This document shows, piece after piece, positions 1 to 11,785 of a stretch of 64,000 bases of DNA (position 1 is its first letter; every line of letters begins with the position of its first letter). The stretch is from the NCBI RefSeq assembly GCF_000350105.1, contig NZ_CAIY01000052.1, positions 21,586-85,585 on the forward strand, written 5' to 3'. The translations under genes were made by a program, and so were the position numbers. The notes below the pieces were generated by a model that made no database searches, had not been told where the DNA came from, and was given only the letters and a program-made list of their open reading frames with translations. Origin of the DNA: Richelia intracellularis HH01. GTDB taxonomy: Bacteria; Cyanobacteriota; Cyanobacteriia; Cyanobacteriales; Nostocaceae.

Positions 1-901
1 ATGAAGTACTTTTATTCAAGTAAAACTAGCAATAGGAGAAACTCTTTTCCCCTTTGCCTACCACAAACAGCATGTAATCATTCTTATTGATGAAATACCT
101 ATATGTTGCCAAACTGGAATATAAAACAAGCTTTAAAATGTTACAAGTATAGGTGCGATAAATTTTCATACAGTAAACATAATAATATTTTGTCATATGC
201 TTTCGATACCGATTAGATCATTACCAGCTAAACTTTTCTACAAATTTCACTCCAGAGTGTTACTAAATTAGAAAACCGCTAAGTCCAGGTAAGAATAGCA
301 ACATGTAAATATCTACTTCTTAACTTTTCGATATATATCAAATTTAGATAAAGCCCATTTTCCCAACTATTAGAAGAAAATTTGCCAGAATTGTGGTTAG
401 GCTTGTCATAGTCAAAATGGGAACATCTATAACAATATAAGGAATAGTAATTATGGTTTTATCAGATGTGACCTAATTCTGAATCATTAAAGATATTTGC
501 AAAGTAATTACTACATTTACTGCTGATATTTTTAAGTTCATCTACTCTAAATTAACTGTCCTACTATAATAAACATCTTTTGTTAGATGGGGATACCATA
601 GCTAGTAATTTGAGACTTTCCGCTATCATAAAAAAAATGATTTTATTTGGGTGTAGTTTGGTGGTTTATTCTAATATTCGACTAATGACAAGCGGAATAT
701 CTACTGGTAATAGTCTGAGGAACTTTAAATCAAGGGATATTCAATCAAGTCAAGATAGTTTAATAAGTAAATCATTAATTGAATTTTATTTTTGATGAGG
801 TAGCGAAATCGTAAAAGAAATTAATAGAAATCTTCTCTTCATGAGGAATATTATCTAAAATATAAATAACTTCCATAAATCAATTTATAGGAAATAGGTA
901 A
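1..901. other. AT-rich spacer at window start
   Basis: I see no convincing gene. A 71-codon open frame at 580-795 has no ribosome binding site and no recognisable motif, and I regard it as chance. The 60 bases before hisH are AT-rich, with a weak purine stretch (aggaaataggtaa) just before its ATG. Confidence 0.6.
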
Positions 902-1537
902 ATGGCATTAATTACAGTTGTTGATTATGACATGGGAAATTTACACTCAGTCTGTAAAGGCTTAGAGAAAGCTGGAGCAAGCGCGAAGGTAACTTCTTCT
1001 GCAAAGGATTTGGAAGTAGCAGATGCTATTGTTTTGCCAGGAGTAGGTGCTTTTGATCCTGCAGTCCAAAACCTAAGAGAAAGAGGATTAGAAGAGCCCA
1101 TTAAAGCTATCATTTCTTCCGGTAAACCATTTTTAGGAATATGTTTGGGACTACAAATTTTATTTGAATCTAGTGAAGAAGGAAAGGAACCTGGACTAGG
1201 AATTTTACCTGGAAAAGTAAGACGTTTTCGCCCAGAACCAGATTTAAGCGTTCCCCATATGGGTTGGAATCAGTTGGAACTAGCTCAACCAAAATGTCTT
1301 TTGTGGGAATATTTATCTGCCCAACCCTGGGTATATTTTGTACATTCTTATTATACTGAACCCACTAATCCTGAAGTCTGTACTGCCACAGTTACTCATG
1401 GTAGTCAAACAATAACAGCTGCAATTGCTAAAGATAATCTTATGGCTATACAATTTCACCCAGAAAAATCTGCCAATGTAGGACTGCAAATTCTCTCTAA
1501 CTTTGTTTCCCAAGTCCGTGAAAAAATAGCTGCTTAA
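902..1537 (+). CDS. hisH: Imidazole glycerol phosphate synthase, glutamine amidotransferase subunit HisH
   Basis: HisH hydrolyses glutamine and passes ammonia to HisF, which makes imidazole glycerol phosphate and AICAR in histidine biosynthesis. The 211-residue protein is a class I (triad) glutamine amidotransferase of normal family length. The nucleophile is Cys81 in the GICLGLQ elbow, and His186 and Glu188 in QFHPEKS complete the triad. The N-terminus ITVVDYDMGNLHSV and the PGVGAF segment near residues 46-51 are typical of HisH. The ATG follows a purine-rich stretch. No hisF is in the window, so the partner must lie elsewhere, as is usual in cyanobacteria. rsmD follows about 100 bases downstream on the same strand. 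The gene looks intact. Confidence 0.97.
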   Translation: MALITVVDYDMGNLHSVCKGLEKAGASAKVTSSAKDLEVADAIVLPGVGAFDPAVQNLRERGLEEPIKAIISSGKPFLGICLGLQILFESSEEGKEPGLGILPGKVRRFRPEPDLSVPHMGWNQLELAQPKCLLWEYLSAQPWVYFVHSYYTEPTNPEVCTATVTHGSQTITAAIAKDNLMAIQFHPEKSANVGLQILSNFVSQVREKIAA

Positions 1538-1639
1538 ATATAAAATAATTCTCTATATTTCTAAACGATTACCTGTACAGTATAAAAATATTTGTAGGGT
1601 AAACAATTACCTGTTTGCAAGTCTACTATTTTTACTACT

Positions 1640-2185
1640 ATGTCTTTGAGAATTTATGGTCATCGTCAGCTAAAAACGCTACCAGGAATGAATACTAGAC
1701 CAACTAGTTCGCGGGTAAGAACAGCGATATTTAATATTTGGCAGGGGGCAATTACCAATTGTCATTGGTTAGATTTGTGCACTGGGAGTGGTGCAATAGG
1801 TGCAGAGGCTTTATGTAGAGGAGCCGAAGTCGTAGTGGGTATAGAAAAATCTACCTGTGCTTGTGATATTATTCGGCAAAATTGGCAGAAAGTTGCTGGT
1901 CAGTATCAGCAATGGCAAATTATTCGTGGAGACATTTTAACAAAATTAACATGTCTGACAGGATGGAAATTTAACCTAATTTATTTTGATCCACCCTATG
2001 CTAGCAAATTATATCAGCCGGCATTAGAGTTGATAGCGCAATATCAGTTATTAGATACCCAAGGAGAAATAGCAGTTGAACATAGTTCTCATGGTTGGTT
2101 AGCACCTACAATTGCAGACTGGGAGATATGCCGTGAGAAAGTTTATGGTAGTACTGGTATTACTTTCTACAGATATAGAAAATAA
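1640..2185 (+). CDS. rsmD: 16S rRNA (guanine-N2)-methyltransferase RsmD
   Basis: This is a SAM-dependent methyltransferase of the RsmD family, which methylates G966 of 16S rRNA in the small ribosomal subunit. The 181 residues are close to the normal family length. The sequence shows the SAM-binding motif LDLCTGSGAIGAEAL (residues 44-58) and the catalytic N2-guanine motif DPPY (residues 117-120). The N-terminal segment RPTSSRVRTAIFNI (20-33) matches the family's RPT-(x)-R-VREA-FNI signature. It lies about 100 bases after hisH and could share its transcript. petG and a cytochrome gene lie further along, separated by long eroded spacers. I see no damage. Confidence 0.93.
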   Translation: MSLRIYGHRQLKTLPGMNTRPTSSRVRTAIFNIWQGAITNCHWLDLCTGSGAIGAEALCRGAEVVVGIEKSTCACDIIRQNWQKVAGQYQQWQIIRGDILTKLTCLTGWKFNLIYFDPPYASKLYQPALELIAQYQLLDTQGEIAVEHSSHGWLAPTIADWEICREKVYGSTGITFYRYRK

Positions 2186-4320
2186 GGAGAAAAAACCGAG
2201 TTATATATTAATTATCTTGGTGTGGAGTAAGATTTACTTTGAGAAAAGTGGAAGTTGCAATCATCTACTTGCCCTGGAATAGCATCATTTATAATATTCA
2301 CTAATTCTCACATACATACAATAATAGTATGTTGTTTTGGATTGCATGACAATTTAGCCCAAAATAATACAATGCTGATCGATAATGAAACATTCTGAAA
2401 TACTAATCTCTCTCTAATTTTTTCTGCATCTTTGAGTAAGACTATACTAAATATGACTAGTATATTTTTATAATATTTATAATATCGGTTAGTTTAAACA
2501 ACTTCACATGAATAGTATAGCCGATTAAGATTGAGTAGCTTATTATTTTCTACCAAGGAAATTAATTTCTGGCATGATTGCAATTAAATATTAGGAAGCT
2601 AGCCTGTATGAATTAATTTTTATTAGCACAATGGCTCCATGCATCTAGTCTCTTACACCAACTTGGGTGCTATTTATCATAGCTATGATGTGCTTTGTTA
2701 TGTATATATATGCACAAACAAGTATATCATAGGTGCAACTTTATAATTTAGTTTTCATGATTTTGCCAAATGATATTAAAATAAAGCTAATATATATGTA
2801 CAATTTTTGTGCAAGACAAAGGTCACGAATTTTAGAATTAAAATTGAACAATTTGGTTTTAGAATTCATCGACCACTATTTAGACTTTAAACGTTTAAAA
2901 ATACAATACCCATACAGTATTTCATAGTAGTTAATGCATCATTTTTTTCATTTAAGTAGTGGTCAAAACTAAGCTTTGAGCTCTGCTAGTTTTGTTTTTA
3001 TACATTTTTATTGCTTCTAGGACCTCACATTGAGTAAATAGATCTGATTCAAAGTAGTTAGGTAATCAAAAGGAAGAACAAATTTGTGTTGCACATTATA
3101 CATTGGTTAGAATAACTTAAATATTTTGTCTCACATAGAATAATTAATAGAGAAATGTGGAAATAACTTGATATTTCTAAATAGAAGAGATGTCTTAGTA
3201 AGATTAGCATCAGTCATAAGAAAAACATATTATCGTAAGTAGAGGAACGAAATTCAATATCAGGAATTGAAACATAAATATAGGGGTAAAACACTATAGC
3301 TAGCTTTTCTGTCCAGATAAGGAAAGTACGGATGATACAGACAAACTAATTGTTACTGTCTAATTAAAGTGGAGTGAAATAACCATTACAGTTTAAGTCG
3401 TGCCATGATAGGTGGAGGTACTTGCAACAATTATCAAATAAAGAATAACAGATTAAATTGCATAAGATACATTGATATATCCACAAATGTTTTATTGGTC
3501 TGAGTAGAATTTGGGTATTTGTGGTTTATACTTTATAGCTGGATGAATAATTATAGTGAAGCAAATCTAGGCAATATCAAATTATCCTAAATAGTACACT
3601 CTGGATGTGCATGTTGGTAAATTTGTAAGACTTTGAAGTCTATACTATAGTGCATAAATATTAGAACATTTTGAGTATTTAATATGCCTGAGCTATTAGA
3701 TACCATTTTATATAAAATGACCAACTTCCCTTTTATATTTAAGATTAGGCTAATATTTCTATAATCAAAATGATTATTTCCCCCAAACCTTCTTATTCTC
3801 ATATCAGCATGCAAGAATTTTGGTTGCCATTTTGAAATGTGGAATCTTCTAATTTTTAATTAAATAAGTTATATATTTATTTTTTTATGCAATCCTCTTA
3901 CCTAAGATAATTAAAAAAGCTATACTAGTGTCCTTCTATAACTTAGTGTTGGTATATTCGGATCAAAAGCTAGAATCAGTATTAGCACTTACTAATATTT
4001 AGTAGTAAACCATATTTTTAGTAATTTTCAAAAGATATCTAGCTGCTCAATCTCAATTTTTACTCTTTGCATAAATAAACATACCACGTACTTATTTCCT
4101 ATAAGTACGGTTAGTATTCCAACTATTATTCCTGGATATATTTCATGCAGTTTACTATATATTGAGATGGTATTTCTTTACAAATTCATCAGAGGTTATT
4201 AGCTTTGATAAAAGCTTCTATATTTTCAGTTAAATAGTCAAATAAGTCAGGAAGGTGTGGAAATAAAGGGGAATAATATTTTCTTAATTATCCACTTTAT
4301 TTTTTCCTTCCCTAAATAGA
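2186..4320. other. 2.1-kb spacer with no recognisable gene
   Basis: Stops are dense in every frame. Short open stretches at 2733-2927 (+) and 3587-3814 (-) have no ribosome binding site and low-complexity, AT-driven composition. I see no RNA gene or clear repeat. Confidence 0.55.
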
Positions 4321-4434
4321 CTAGCCTTTTAATTCGGTCGGACGCTTATATTGTTGGTAAGCAGCAAAAAGCAATCCACCAAGAGTTACAGGAATTAATC
4401 CAAGCACAATACCACATAGTAGGGGTTCAACCAT
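4321..4434 (-). CDS. petG: Cytochrome b6-f complex subunit 5 (PetG)
   Basis: PetG is a single-span subunit of the cytochrome b6f complex in the thylakoid membrane, needed for complex stability. Translated on the minus strand, the frame gives 37 residues, exactly the usual PetG length. It starts [20 protein letters not shown] and ends in the conserved basic tail YKRPTELKG. One transmembrane helix spans roughly residues 4-26. An AGGAG ribosome binding site sits 5-9 bases before the ATG on the minus strand, which fixes the start. It stands alone between two long spacers, in the same neighbourhood as rsmD and a small cytochrome c gene. Recognition by sequence is strong despite the small size. Confidence 0.95.
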   Translation of the reverse strand: MVEPLLCGIVLGLIPVTLGGLLFAAYQQYKRPTELKG

Positions 4435-5773
4435 TTTTAGCTCCTAGTTATGTTTTTTAAACATATATTCCTACCTATAATCTTACCAAAGATAGCTCTA
4501 GATATAGGAGATGGGGTCAAGATTAATAAATAACTCAACAGGTAAATATATATCTAAGAATGAGGCTTTACAAGGTATATGAACAAAATTCATAATTGGA
4601 ACAGATATATTTGGAAAGTTAAGAGTAATTGATTTCAAAGTCTTATAAGCATGTATATTTCTAGCATAAATCCGCGGCAAATATCTAGAGTTTATTATGA
4701 TTTGCCCAAATAATTAAGATGTATAAAGGCAGCTTTAAATTTTTTTATCAAATCCGATTTTCTATTATATGGCAATATGAAATATAATATTACAGTCTAC
4801 TTAGTTAGAATTTCGAATCAGACTAGCATTAAAATGCTAATCTCAAGTCATTTTATTTAAGAAGTTGATATTATTTATTGTAATTGTTAATATCTTCACT
4901 GGTGACAAAAGTATTCCATTCTATCTAATAGCAAATAGATGATACTAATATGGATCTTTTAAAATAATTAAGTACCATGAATATTTTTTTCTTATAGCAT
5001 CAAATTAGGATAATTATTAAACAAATTAATAGCAGGATCTGATAAATTATTTGTAACTCCGAAATTTTTGCTACCTAAATGAACTGATATTTCCCAATAT
5101 AATTAAGGTAAATGAGTACTCCATATTAAACTAAATATAAAAAATATGATTTTCAAATACAAGTTTATTGGTAATTTTAATTAAATAATATGATTGTTTA
5201 TCAGTGTTAATATCATTTTCAGTTGAGATAATGTCATTTTCCTGTAATTTCATCCAATACCCTACGGATAAAACCTATGGTAATTTCATGTATGTTCTAA
5301 TAATAGTTAGTAAATATTATAAATTGCTTTGTATTTTCCTTGTTTTATTAACTGGATTAGCTAGAAAAATAAACTTCCTTATATATCGATATTAATCATT
5401 AAATATATTGTTATTACTAGTATTAATAGATTCATAGTTGGATGTTAATGTTCCTTTAAATATTTTTGGAAGGGGATCTGTCTGCTGTAATTGTGGCAGT
5501 ATCTGTTTTTTGTTAGTGACTACTTTCCTCCTATTATATTTTCTCAGACTCTCACCCAATAAATTCTGGAAGTTTTTTTATATATGAAGAATAAATATAT
5601 TATTTCAGTAGTAAATGAGTATAATTACGGATGATGGGGAATACTTACTTACAAAATGGTCTTAATATTTTCATATGTCAGGATAAATATTTAATTTATG
5701 CTTGCAGACATAATCAAGAAATTTTAAGCTATGTGTATGAAATAAAAAAATTATGCCGCTCAATTTCAAATAA
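4435..5773. other. 1.3-kb spacer, petG promoter at one end
   Basis: The first 60-70 bases hold the petG leader on the minus strand. I see no gene in the rest. Short frames at 4498-4680 (-) and 5204-5395 (+) lack a ribosome binding site and any recognisable motif. Confidence 0.5.
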
Positions 5774-6157
5774 GTGAAACTTTTGAATAACCAACTCACC
5801 AAACCCGAAATTTTAACTCAACGGATCGCTTTAATTGTTGTGACAATTCTGTTGGCTATCCTTGTAGGTGTTTTGACTATTCGCATAGTGGAACACTCAC
5901 AGCCTTATATGAAAGAGGTTCTTACCTTAAAAGGAAATCCAGAACAAGGAAGCGCAATTTTTCAAATTAACTGTGCTGGGTGTCATGGGTGGCAGGCAGA
6001 TGGTTTGGTGGGGCCAAGTTTGCAAGGAGTTTCTAAGCACAAATCTAACTATGGCTTGATTCATCAAGTTATTAGTGGGGAAACTCCACCGATGCCTAAG
6101 TTCAAACCTAACACTCAGGAAATGGCAGATATTCTGAGTTATTTAGAAAAACTTTAG
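5774..6157 (+). CDS. Membrane-anchored c-type cytochrome (CytM-like)
   Basis: This is a small class I c-type cytochrome of 127 residues. A single transmembrane anchor (about residues 18-36) is followed by a lumenal or periplasmic heme domain. The heme attachment motif is CAGCH (67-71), and Met107 in PPMPKF is the probable axial ligand. The C-terminus EMADILSYLEKL is a typical cytochrome c terminal helix. The start is GTG, because an in-frame TAA lies directly before it and no ATG fits. The uncleaved anchor and size recall cyanobacterial cytochrome cM, which affects partitioning of electrons between photosynthesis and respiration. I cannot separate CytM from other small anchored cytochromes by eye, so I give no symbol. 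Confidence 0.88.
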   Translation: MKLLNNQLTKPEILTQRIALIVVTILLAILVGVLTIRIVEHSQPYMKEVLTLKGNPEQGSAIFQINCAGCHGWQADGLVGPSLQGVSKHKSNYGLIHQVISGETPPMPKFKPNTQEMADILSYLEKL

Positions 6158-8766
6158 ATTGGAATTCTTCTATTCTTAGTAACATAAATGCTAGCCCTAA
6201 AAAAATTGTGGAGCACTAGTTTGAATTTTTATTTGTTCCCATGAGTCTTTTATATTAAAAGGTATTTGACTAAAATGCTAGTGCTCCTGTATTCATCTAG
6301 AGGGTAAGCGATTAATTTTAGCGAAAGTCAATTTCAATGAATTGGCTCATAAATAATTATGACTCAAAACCAAAACATAAAAATTTTTTAGATTACTCGG
6401 TGAATTTAAGGGATATTTCGTTTTTTGTGTTTTGGGCTTGAGTAACTTGCTACTAAATCAAAATATTGCAAAAATTTTGTATTTGTATAATTACCTAATA
6501 TTAATAGCTTAAAACAGCTATCTTATAGAAATTTTAAACTTAATATAGAAATGATTATCAATGATTGAGTTAATATAACAATTATTACCTCCTAGTAATT
6601 TTCTAGTACTATTAAATTAGTCTAAAATCCAGGTCAAAATCTTTATAAACTATGATAATTGTTATATTCAGGCCATCTGAACTAAGAGTATATAATAATG
6701 TCAAAGTATTTATTTAACATTCATAATCAACAAAAACTATGAAAAGCAGTAGCATAGGTGTAAAGTTGCACATAACTCTTAACGACAATCTTAGAAAATC
6801 AGCTAAATATCTTGCCATATATACTCTACAGAGGATTATAACTTCAATACTTGCAATGTGATTGGTAGCCCAAAACTTTGCTGTGTCAAGAATTTATTTA
6901 CCTTTATGCATCAAAATCAAAAGCATCATTTGTCTGCCTAATGAGCCTGATATAGACAGACAGTTAAATCATCAATATTAATTTTGACCTTACATATATA
7001 TATCATCTGAATATTTTCTCCTATATCTATTCACACCCGAGCAATAGCAAGTGCAGAAGTTTTCTTTCTATACCTACCCTATTACCAATTGAAATGGAAG
7101 GATGGTAATGTACTAAACAGCACTAGTAATACTTACTAATCATTGTACTTTACACACCACAATTTATTGCAGCACTCCAGGGCCTAGTACATGATATTCA
7201 CATCAATTGTACATGCAAATTTACATTTGGCTATACCCTCACAATTGTATTTTGTCTTACCATCTACACTACTTGAGAAATATTGAAACCAATTTTCTGT
7301 TAACCATAACTGTCACAGTAACACCAGTTCCACCCAGATAGAATGATTTGGGGTACCAATTTTTGAGTAACACTATAACTGATGTAGTATTAATTACTAA
7401 CGCATATATCTTAATTAATTTTGGTAACAGCGGTTTCTAGGAATATACTCATATAGTAATTATATGTATTCACACTTCTGGGAAAGTAAATTGTAATACC
7501 GGGTATTAATTATTTATTATTGGGTAGTAATAATTTCTTGGCAAAGATTGTTTGTAGAGCCAAGATAATAACCAAACGAGAATATAATTTACCACCTAAG
7601 ATTTTTAGAAATTCAAAGTTTCTTGTTTATTGGGATATAAAAACTACCTGGATAATACGACTAACTATAAGAATAAGAACTGATCACCTATTTTATGAAA
7701 GTTTTTCTATCCATGTCATTTCACATATCGAGATGCCTGTCAAGCAAGTTTGTTGATGAGACTTTCTAACTCCTTTGAGACGTTTTTAACTTCCAGAATT
7801 ACATTCAATTTAACCCAGTATGAATAAAACTTCTAGCGCTGATTACAGAGTATATAAGCTATTATCCGTTCTTTAACATCAAACTCCCTTAATGTTTTTC
7901 TCACCACTTCAACAAAACTCACATATTGAATAACCATTACCACACTTTTAATGCAGTGTACCTGTCGGTAGCAATTTTGAAACCTTTTTATTACACAAAC
8001 TCCTACTTCCATTTAGTTTATATATGTATTTTTAAAGTTCTATTAATTTTCCTATGGGATGCTGTATGATTTTTGAATATTCAATTATTATCAATATCTA
8101 TCTACCTATTACCAACTATTTCTAATATTTTAGAGTACAGTTTTAGAGATGGTGGTTTGCCTTAAAGGCACTTAAAATTTACAAGAACTAAAACGATGAC
8201 GTAGATTTATGCAGAAACAACTTTGAGAATAAAAACATCACCTTAATATGTATGAATAAGATCAAAACTATCTTGACTAGTTTTGATCAATGATGTTACA
8301 ACTTCTGAAACGACCTGAATCCTATTCATAAGAAGCATAATAGCATTTTGTATAAATCAAAATAACGAGCACTTATAATCAAATTAATTATAAATTATGC
8401 TATGTTATTAGTTTAATTTCTAACTTAATTTAGATATAGTCTCCATACAAGTTGTTACTTCCAATAAATATTGTTTTAGATTAAACCATATAATTACTTT
8501 GTAAATATTTCCAAAGTTTTTATCCCCATACTTTCTTGGGGGATAATAAAAAAAACTTGCTGAGAGAAAGCATACAAAAATGCATGATATCCTGCAAATT
8601 TATTCTAATAGAGAGAATACTAGGGAAGGGGTCTTCATAAAGAACTAAGATAAGCTTGGTTCATGTACCATGGGTTTTATTATATTAGTAAAGTTTAGGT
8701 CAGATGCCCGAGATTTAATTGTTGATGGTCTCAGAAATATTAAATACCTGCTAATTAATGACCTAA
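6158..8766. other. 2.6-kb spacer with no recognisable gene
   Basis: I see no gene. An inverted repeat GGAGCACTAG (6210-6219) / CTAGTGCTCC (6278-6287) lies after the cytochrome gene with a 58-base loop and could be a relic or a weak terminator. An open frame at 7520-7756 (+) has no supporting motif. A short GC stem TATCCCC/GGGGATA lies at 8521-8545 without a following T-run. Confidence 0.5.
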
Positions 8767-10041
8767 TTATGAACTGAGTTGATAAACTGTTTGAACAACT
8801 GCTGCCAATAATTTCATACCTTTAGCAATTTCCTCATTGCTACCTGTAAGACTAATACGCAAACATTGCTGTTTATGTTGCCATTCTTCCCGGAGACCAG
8901 GGAAAAAAGTACTGCCAGGAACAACAATTAGACCCACTTTTTTGAGTTGTTGGTAAAGTTGGTAGTCCGTAATTGGTAAATCCTTGAACCAAAGCCAAGC
9001 AAAAATAGCACCTTCACCACGATGAAGGAACCAAGGTAAATTCTTAGGCATAGCCGAATTCAAGGAATCCTCTAACATTGTAAATTTTTTCTGATAAAAA
9101 GGACGGATAAATTGTTCACTAATATTAGCCAATGCACCAGAACTAATTGCATTAGCTGCTATAGCCTGCCCGTATCGAGATGAATGAATACACAAATTTG
9201 TTTGGAAAGATTCAAGCACTTGAATAAGTCTACTACTGCCAATAGCGATTCCAATTCTTTCTCCTGGTAATCCCACTTTGGATAAACTCATACAATGAAT
9301 AACATTATCTCCAAAGACAGGTTTCATATCAGTATAATTCAATGCAGGGAATGGAGGAGCATAGGCAGAGTCAATTAAAACTGGAATATTATAGGGAGAG
9401 GCTAAGGCCGTAATTTTACCAACTTCATTGTCCGTCAGTATATTACCGGTAGGATTAGATGGACGGGAAAAAATTATACAACCTGTTCTTTCTGTAATCG
9501 ACAATTGACTGAAATCAGGGCGGTATTTAAATGTGTGGGCTTCCTCTTCTACATCTAGGGTAGGTTTATAAGCAACCAAGGCATCTTGGAACAAGCATAT
9601 ACCACCATAACCTGTATAGTCAGGGCTAAGGGGTAGGACAATCTGCTTTATTCCCCCATTTGTTGTGAGTCCACCAAATGCATTTGCAGCACAGAAATAA
9701 AGACTTTGACTACCAGGAGTAATAAGAATATTGTTATTATTTAAATCCAACCCATAACGACGATTAAAATCACTGGCGATAGTCTCTATCAAATAAGCAT
9801 AACCTTGGCTAGAACCATAGCGGCAAACTACTTCTCCATACTCTGAACTAGCTAAAAGTTCTGTTGTACAGTCTCGCCATAATTGCTCTACTTCTGGCAA
9901 AATCAGAGGATTGCCAGCACTCAAGTTGATAAATTGCTTACCTGCTCCAGCTTGCAGGGTTTCAACAATATCTTTCATAATTGCCCTAACACCTGTTAGG
10001 TTTGACATTTGCTTGCCAATTTGAGAAAGAGCAGGATTCAT
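8767..10041 (-). CDS. avtA: Valine-pyruvate transaminase-type PLP aminotransferase (AvtA-like)
   Basis: This is a fold-type I, PLP-dependent aminotransferase of 424 residues. It resembles AvtA, which interconverts valine and pyruvate with 2-ketoisovalerate and alanine. The PLP-binding lysine is Lys255 in SLSKVGLPGERIG. The NPTG motif of class I/II enzymes is at residues 196-199. Asp224 and Tyr227 in IDSAY are the usual pyridine-nitrogen and phenolic-oxygen contacts. The N-terminal MNPALSQIGKQMSNLTGVRA region and the ITPGSQ segment (107-112) support the AvtA subgroup over aspartate aminotransferase. The gene stands alone between long spacers with no sign of damage. The substrate is inferred from family resemblance. 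Confidence 0.85.
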   Translation of the reverse strand: MNPALSQIGKQMSNLTGVRAIMKDIVETLQAGAGKQFINLSAGNPLILPEVEQLWRDCTTELLASSEYGEVVCRYGSSQGYAYLIETIASDFNRRYGLDLNNNNILITPGSQSLYFCAANAFGGLTTNGGIKQIVLPLSPDYTGYGGICLFQDALVAYKPTLDVEEEAHTFKYRPDFSQLSITERTGCIIFSRPSNPTGNILTDNEVGKITALASPYNIPVLIDSAYAPPFPALNYTDMKPVFGDNVIHCMSLSKVGLPGERIGIAIGSSRLIQVLESFQTNLCIHSSRYGQAIAANAISSGALANISEQFIRPFYQKKFTMLEDSLNSAMPKNLPWFLHRGEGAIFAWLWFKDLPITDYQLYQQLKKVGLIVVPGSTFFPGLREEWQHKQQCLRISLTGSNEEIAKGMKLLAAVVQTVYQLSS

Positions 10042-10922
10042 AAGCTAGTAAACAAAACTACCACATCGAGCATTTGAGTAACTATTGTAGCGCGGGTCAG
10101 GGAATTATGAATGAGGAATAGATGTAGTAATCGAAAAAGATGTGCTTATTGTTTTCCATTACTACATGGGCATGTGAAAATTAATTCACTTTGACCATAA
10201 AACCGTAATATTTTCTGCATGTTTACTTACAAACAATTTTCTTTTATGATTGTTAGTAAAAGAATTTATGAATGCAATCATACTTAATTATTAAAAAATC
10301 CTTTACATATACATGAGTTTACTTAAAAATGAAATGAAGTCTATATAGACCTATGTATCCACAATACACACTAATTATTATTCATGATAGTTCACATCAC
10401 TGAAAATGAGGAGGTAGGTTTTTATTATAGGAAAAATCAACTGGTTGCATGAATTAAAGCCATTTAACTATTGACAAACTATAGCCCCTATCCAATTTAA
10501 ACCCTATGGGTTAAGGGGTTATCTTCTTAGTAGCTGCTATGTTAGCATATTCAAAATCAGTTTTCAGTTGAGTTTTAAGATCTCTATAATTTCCCTTAAT
10601 TATCATAAGAGTATTCTCTTTTTTATAAGTAATACAGATAGAAATCAAGATTACAGGGGTACTTTTTGTTTTGCTGTTATAATAACCATTAATCATACAA
10701 CTGATATAACATGAGTTTTCTCAACACAAATTCTAAAATCGATGAGATAGGAATCTGAAAATACCTTTAAAAAATTGTTATAGTCTACGTGAATGATGAA
10801 AAAGCTATAAAAATACTTTGTTTGCAACATTATATGATAATTCGGGCGTCAAATAGTTAAGTTTTATGGAGAAAGGAGATTTACGAGAAAACTAATACAA
10901 ATCATAAATTATATGGAAATTA
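10042..10922. other. Spacer upstream of avtA
   Basis: No gene is recognised. An open stretch at 10511-10696 (-) has no ribosome binding site or motif. The final part, from about 10845, reads open for about 40 codons in one frame and may belong to the relic that follows. Confidence 0.4.
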
Positions 10923-11436
10923 ATGCAGCAATTAGAAAATCCAGTGCAATTCGAATACTATCAAAGATATGATCGCATTTAAGGTTTCTGCAGTAAACAA
11001 CATACCTATGTCACTAGTGACATTGCTATAACGGGATATGGAAATTACAGTGTGTGCTTTTCATTGGACAATTAAGTGCCTGAAATTACTGGCCCCATGA
11101 AAAAATAACTATTTTGAGAAAATGGTTAGATTGAGTTTTTCTTGGCAGTATTATATATCTTCGGATATAGCTCAAGGATAAAGTTAAATTCTATAAGTGA
11201 CTTGTTTTTAGTCTAACTTTGTGTTCCCCTAAATTTAGGTGCTTATGGTTTACCATGAGTATTAGCACCCATTTATTCCTAACCTTAACACTTCCCAATT
11301 AAATTATTATAAACCACACCCTCCACCATGGGTTTTTACTTTCGAAGCGAATATTTTGGTTAATGGCAAGGATAAACCTATTGTGGCCTTTTTTGATGTA
11401 AATATAACAAACACTAACCTATGGAGAAGACCATAA
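10923..11436 (+). pseudogene. Possible relic of an unidentified gene
   Basis: Several protein-like stretches follow one another on the plus strand, broken by stops and frame changes. One runs from the ATG at 10923 (MQQLENPVQFEYYQRYDRI, then stop). The same frame continues QHTYVTSDIAITGYGNYSVC with two further stops. Near 11236 another frame reads NLGAYGLP-stop-VLAPIYS, and at 11266-11433 a 56-codon open run contains KPHPPPWVFTFEANILVNG. Proline/tryptophan-rich composition is unusual for chance reading of DNA this AT-rich. I do not recognise the family. It lies 350 bases upstream of purK on the same strand. The call rests on composition only and could be wrong. Confidence 0.3.
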
Positions 11437-11785
11437 GCCCCCAATTTATTATTTTCCTAAAAAGTAAAGCTAAGACATATTGAAAGCGCAAAAATTAGAC
11501 TGATATAAAAGGAATTAATCCCAATTAGAAATCTAATACAGGTTATCCTCAAGGATATACTATGTATATATCTAGGGCATGTGTATATAAATACAAGTAT
11601 TATACATTATGTTGGTTAACCTCACTGACTAAAATCAGAGGTAAATGGTTAAGACACCAGCCCTCGTTAATCAAAACTGAAGTTGAATTTAACATAGAAA
11701 ACCTCTATCCAGAATTTTTCCCATATAGGCAAAATATAAAACTGAAAACTAGAAAACTTAAAATCTAAAATCACTTGGGGTATCA

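Noticed and set aside
580..795. 71-codon open frame
   Set aside because: No ribosome binding site, no motif, and composition like the surrounding spacer.
4805..4835. TTCGAATC-like T-loop as part of a tRNA
   Set aside because: No acceptor, D or anticodon stems can be formed around it. I found no tRNA anywhere in the window.
8521..8545. Stem TATCCCC/GGGGATA as terminator of avtA
   Set aside because: A-runs rather than T-runs follow the stem on both strands, and it lies 220 bases from the stop.
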